A stretch of 5,541 nt of DNA. Origin: Candidatus Portiera sp. GTDB taxonomy: Bacteria; Pseudomonadota; Gammaproteobacteria; CBDBNL01; JAAOII01. The notes under the pieces were generated by a model. The model was not told where the DNA came from and did not search any database. It saw only the letters and a list, made by a program, of their open reading frames with translations. The stretch covers positions 1 through 5,541 of the forward strand of contig JAAOII010000069.1 in the NCBI GenBank assembly GCA_015163845.1, given 5' to 3'. Every line of letters begins with the position of its first letter. The first letter of the stretch is position 1. The translations under genes were made by a program, and so were the position numbers. Below are positions 3,267 to 5,541 of the stretch, in pieces.

Positions 3267-5541
3267 ATGCACAAAAAAATTATTCTTATGGTCGCTCTAA
3301 TTGGAGTGGCTGCTTTATACTTTTACTATATGACAAATACTACTCAACAGGGGGAAAACCAGCAAGCCGCCCAAATAACTGGCCTTACTAATGACTACTT
3401 CATCAAAAGTCCAAATGAAAAAAGAATTCACTATTCCTATGTAATGGCCAATGGGCTGGAGGTCTTGCTAATATCTGACCCAGATACCAAGAAAGTTGCA
3501 GCAAGTTTAGACCTCAATATCGGCAGTGGTGCCAATCCTCTTGATAGATTAGGCATGGCACATTACCTAGAACATATGTTGTTCTTAGGCACCAAGAAAT
3601 ATCCCCAAGCAGATGGTTTCCAAGAGTTTATCGGTGCCCATGGTGGTAGCTACAATGCCTATACTGCCTATCAAAATACCAATTACTTTTTTGATGTGCA
3701 GAATGAATACTTTGATGAGGCATTAGATAGATTTTCTGATTTTTTCAAGGAACCAGTATTCCCGCAAGAGTTCGCCGCTAGAGAAAGAAATGTTGTGGAT
3801 TCAGAGTTCCACACAGGTCTAAATGATGATGGTCGTAGATACTATGCGGTATTCCAAGATCTAATAAATCAGCGACATCCAATGTCTAAGTTTACTGTTG
3901 GTAATAAAGACACTCTCGCTGGCGATGCTGATGAACTCATCAGTGACTTGAAAGAGTTCTACAGCACCTACTATAGACCATCGTTGATGAAGCTAACTAT
4001 CTATGGTGATGCGGACACTGCCACTCTCAAAGATCTAGTGACGAAACATTTTGCTAGCTTGGAAGCACTTGACACAGCGACTCCATCAACCGATGAGCCA
4101 ATAATTTCTTCACAAGATCTACCAAGATTGGCACAATTCCAGCCAGTCAAAGAAGTTAGGTATCTTGACTATTATTTCCCCATTGCCCCGCAAGTAGATA
4201 ATTATCTATCTAAGCCAGCCAGATTCATAGCATATTTTATCAATAGTGAGAATGTTGGCGGACTGGAAGATATTCTTAAACGTAAGGGCTGGATAAATGG
4301 TTTGCATAGTGGGCTAGATCTATCTCTACCAGAGGGAGCCGTTTTCAACATCCATTTTTCTGTCACCCCAGCTGGTAGCAAACACATCAAAGAAATCACC
4401 TCAATGATGTTCCAAGCATTAGAACAAATGCGCAAACATTATGGTGAAGAATGGCGTTATGAAGAAATAGCCATAGCCAAACAAAATAGTTTCAACTTCA
4501 GACAAAAGAGTGATGCTTTGGGATATGTCCGTTCCTTAAGCCGCACTATGCAGTTATTGCCTTCACAGAGATGGCTCAGTAATGGACTATGGGAAGAATA
4601 CAACAAGGATAAGATTGATGAAATAATCCAAGATCTCAATCCCGACAATATGCTCATAGTATGGGTGGCACCAGAAGCAGAGAATAGCGGCGAGCAAGAG
4701 GAATATTATAAGGTGGACTATTCTGTCAAAAAGCTTAGCCAGCAAGAATTGCAAGAGTTCTTAATAGTCCCGTCATCTGATTCTATAAAAATAGAATTGC
4801 CCCCAGCTAATCCATTTTTAAGTTCTAAAATTCGCCTCATAAATGGCAAGGACGAACTACCTCAACGGCTGACAAATGATAAAGTAAACGCTTGGCACAA
4901 GTTCAATGATTCTTTTAATTCACCTAAAGTAAATATGCATCTGAGTATTGAGTCAACTGCTGTTGTTTTGACCGCCCAAGAAAGAATGTATAATTCTTTA
5001 ATGGTAAATCTGCTCAATGACAAGATTAATCAAGATACTTATCAAGGTGGGTTGGCTGGCTATGATGGAGACCTTAGCACAAATCACTATGGTATATCTA
5101 TTTCAATGGGTGGTTACAATGAGAAGTTCTCTTTGTGGAGTGATAGGATATTACAATTAGTCAATGAAGTGCAATTTGAACAAGAGGACTTTGATAGAAT
5201 ATTGGATAACTTAAAACGCAGTATCCGCAATAGAGATAAAGACCGTCCTACTAGCATCGTCAGCAATATTTTCAGTAACTTCATGCTGAAGTATAGTTTT
5301 TCCAATAAAGAATACTTGAGTGCTTTAGATGAGATAACTCTTAATACTATGCATCAATGGCGTGATAAGTTTTTTGCTGAGACCCGCATAATGGCATTTA
5401 TTTATGGCAACATCAAGCAAGCACAAGCAGAGGAATTAGTAGACAAACTTAGCAACTGGAATAGCCAACCCTTGAATGACTTGGTTCGGCGTGAGCAGTT
5501 TTCAGATATGAGTGGTCAAGGTCGTTTCATAGCTCATAGAG
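3267..5541 (+). CDS. M16 family zinc metallopeptidase, pitrilysin/insulysin type (3' end outside window)
   Basis: Large inverzincin peptidase that would degrade peptides in an enclosed chamber, probably in the periplasm. The first 758 codons are visible; E. coli pitrilysin has 962. Residues 1-22 (MHKKIILMVALIG...) are a basic start plus a hydrophobic segment without a clear AxA cleavage site, so they may form a membrane anchor rather than a cleaved signal. The catalytic domain is at about 45-275. The HxxEH zinc motif is at His99-Glu102-His103 (3561-3575), followed by MLFLGTKKYP as in insulysin. The third ligand is Glu180 in RERNVVDSE, 77 residues after His103, the same interval as in human insulysin. 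The second domain starts near 297 (VRYLDYYFP, then GGLEDILKRKGWINGL). The third covers roughly 520-740, ending near FIYGNIKQ. The start is fixed by a TAA at 3264-3266 directly before the ATG. There is only a weak AAG ribosome site. Gene symbol withheld: ptrA orthology cannot be proved here. Confidence 0.92.
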   Translation, partial: MHKKIILMVALIGVAALYFYYMTNTTQQGENQQAAQITGLTNDYFIKSPNEKRIHYSYVMANGLEVLLISDPDTKKVAASLDLNIGSGANPLDRLGMAHYLEHMLFLGTKKYPQADGFQEFIGAHGGSYNAYTAYQNTNYFFDVQNEYFDEALDRFSDFFKEPVFPQEFAARERNVVDSEFHTGLNDDGRRYYAVFQDLINQRHPMSKFTVGNKDTLAGDADELISDLKEFYSTYYRPSLMKLTIYGDADTATLKDLVTKHFASLEALDTATPSTDEPIISSQDLPRLAQFQPVKEVRYLDYYFPIAPQVDNYLSKPARFIAYFINSENVGGLEDILKRKGWINGLHSGLDLSLPEGAVFNIHFSVTPAGSKHIKEITSMMFQALEQMRKHYGEEWRYEEIAIAKQNSFNFRQKSDALGYVRSLSRTMQLLPSQRWLSNGLWEEYNKDKIDEIIQDLNPDNMLIVWVAPEAENSGEQEEYYKVDYSVKKLSQQELQEFLIVPSSDSIKIELPPANPFLSSKIRLINGKDELPQRLTNDKVNAWHKFNDSFNSPKVNMHLSIESTAVVLTAQERMYNSLMVNLLNDKINQDTYQGGLAGYDGDLSTNHYGISISMGGYNEKFSLWSDRILQLVNEVQFEQEDFDRILDNLKRSIRNRDKDRPTSIVSNIFSNFMLKYSFSNKEYLSALDEITLNTMHQWRDKFFAETRIMAFIYGNIKQAQAEELVDKLSNWNSQPLNDLVRREQFSDMSGQGRFIAHR

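Noticed and set aside
3131..3391. An 86-codon open frame starting downstream of the PIN gene.
   Set aside because: It overlaps the first 125 bp of the M16 gene in another frame, has no family resemblance and no ribosome site; the M16 frame has clear homology and a signal or anchor sequence.

Overview
The window looks like an AT-rich, probably gammaproteobacterial chromosome segment. The basis is a compact scpA-scpB-rluB operon on the minus strand, a gene order known from gamma- and betaproteobacteria, and an N-terminally anchored PtrA/insulysin-type M16 metallopeptidase. I cannot place it more precisely from the sequence alone.

Positions 1-2175 (minus strand) hold housekeeping genes read right to left: scpA (condensin kleisin), scpB (its winged-helix partner) and the first 178 codons of rluB (23S rRNA pseudouridine synthase, running off the left edge). 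scpA and scpB are 11 bp apart, and scpB and rluB overlap by an ATGA, so the three are almost certainly co-transcribed.

Positions 2176-3266 form a roughly 1.1 kb island between the two housekeeping blocks. It carries one plus-strand gene of 270 codons. Its first ~160 residues are a PIN-domain RNase of the VapC-like toxin type. Its last ~80 residues resemble the small helical partner protein that I recall next to PIN toxins of this kind. Inside this gene is a perfect consensus sigma-70 promoter (TTGACA, 17 bp, TATAAT at 2820-2848). It lies 9 bp upstream of an in-frame ATG (2858) that would give the C-terminal module alone as an 81-residue protein. The locus therefore reads as a candidate one-gene toxin-antitoxin system: a full-length toxin-antitoxin fusion plus a separately promoted free antitoxin. 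This is the most interesting part of the window.

The island's edges are also unusual. A 23-bp inverted repeat (20 of 23 matching, with a 14-bp identical core containing TATAAT) sits just upstream of scpA on one side and of the M16 gene on the other. TTAGGGG...GTTCCCC motifs occur on both sides of the PIN gene. A TATATA-GAG-TATATA palindrome sits just before the PIN start codon.

Positions 3267-5541 (plus strand) hold the first 758 codons of the M16 metallopeptidase, with an intact HxxEH zinc site and distal Glu ligand. It runs off the right edge.
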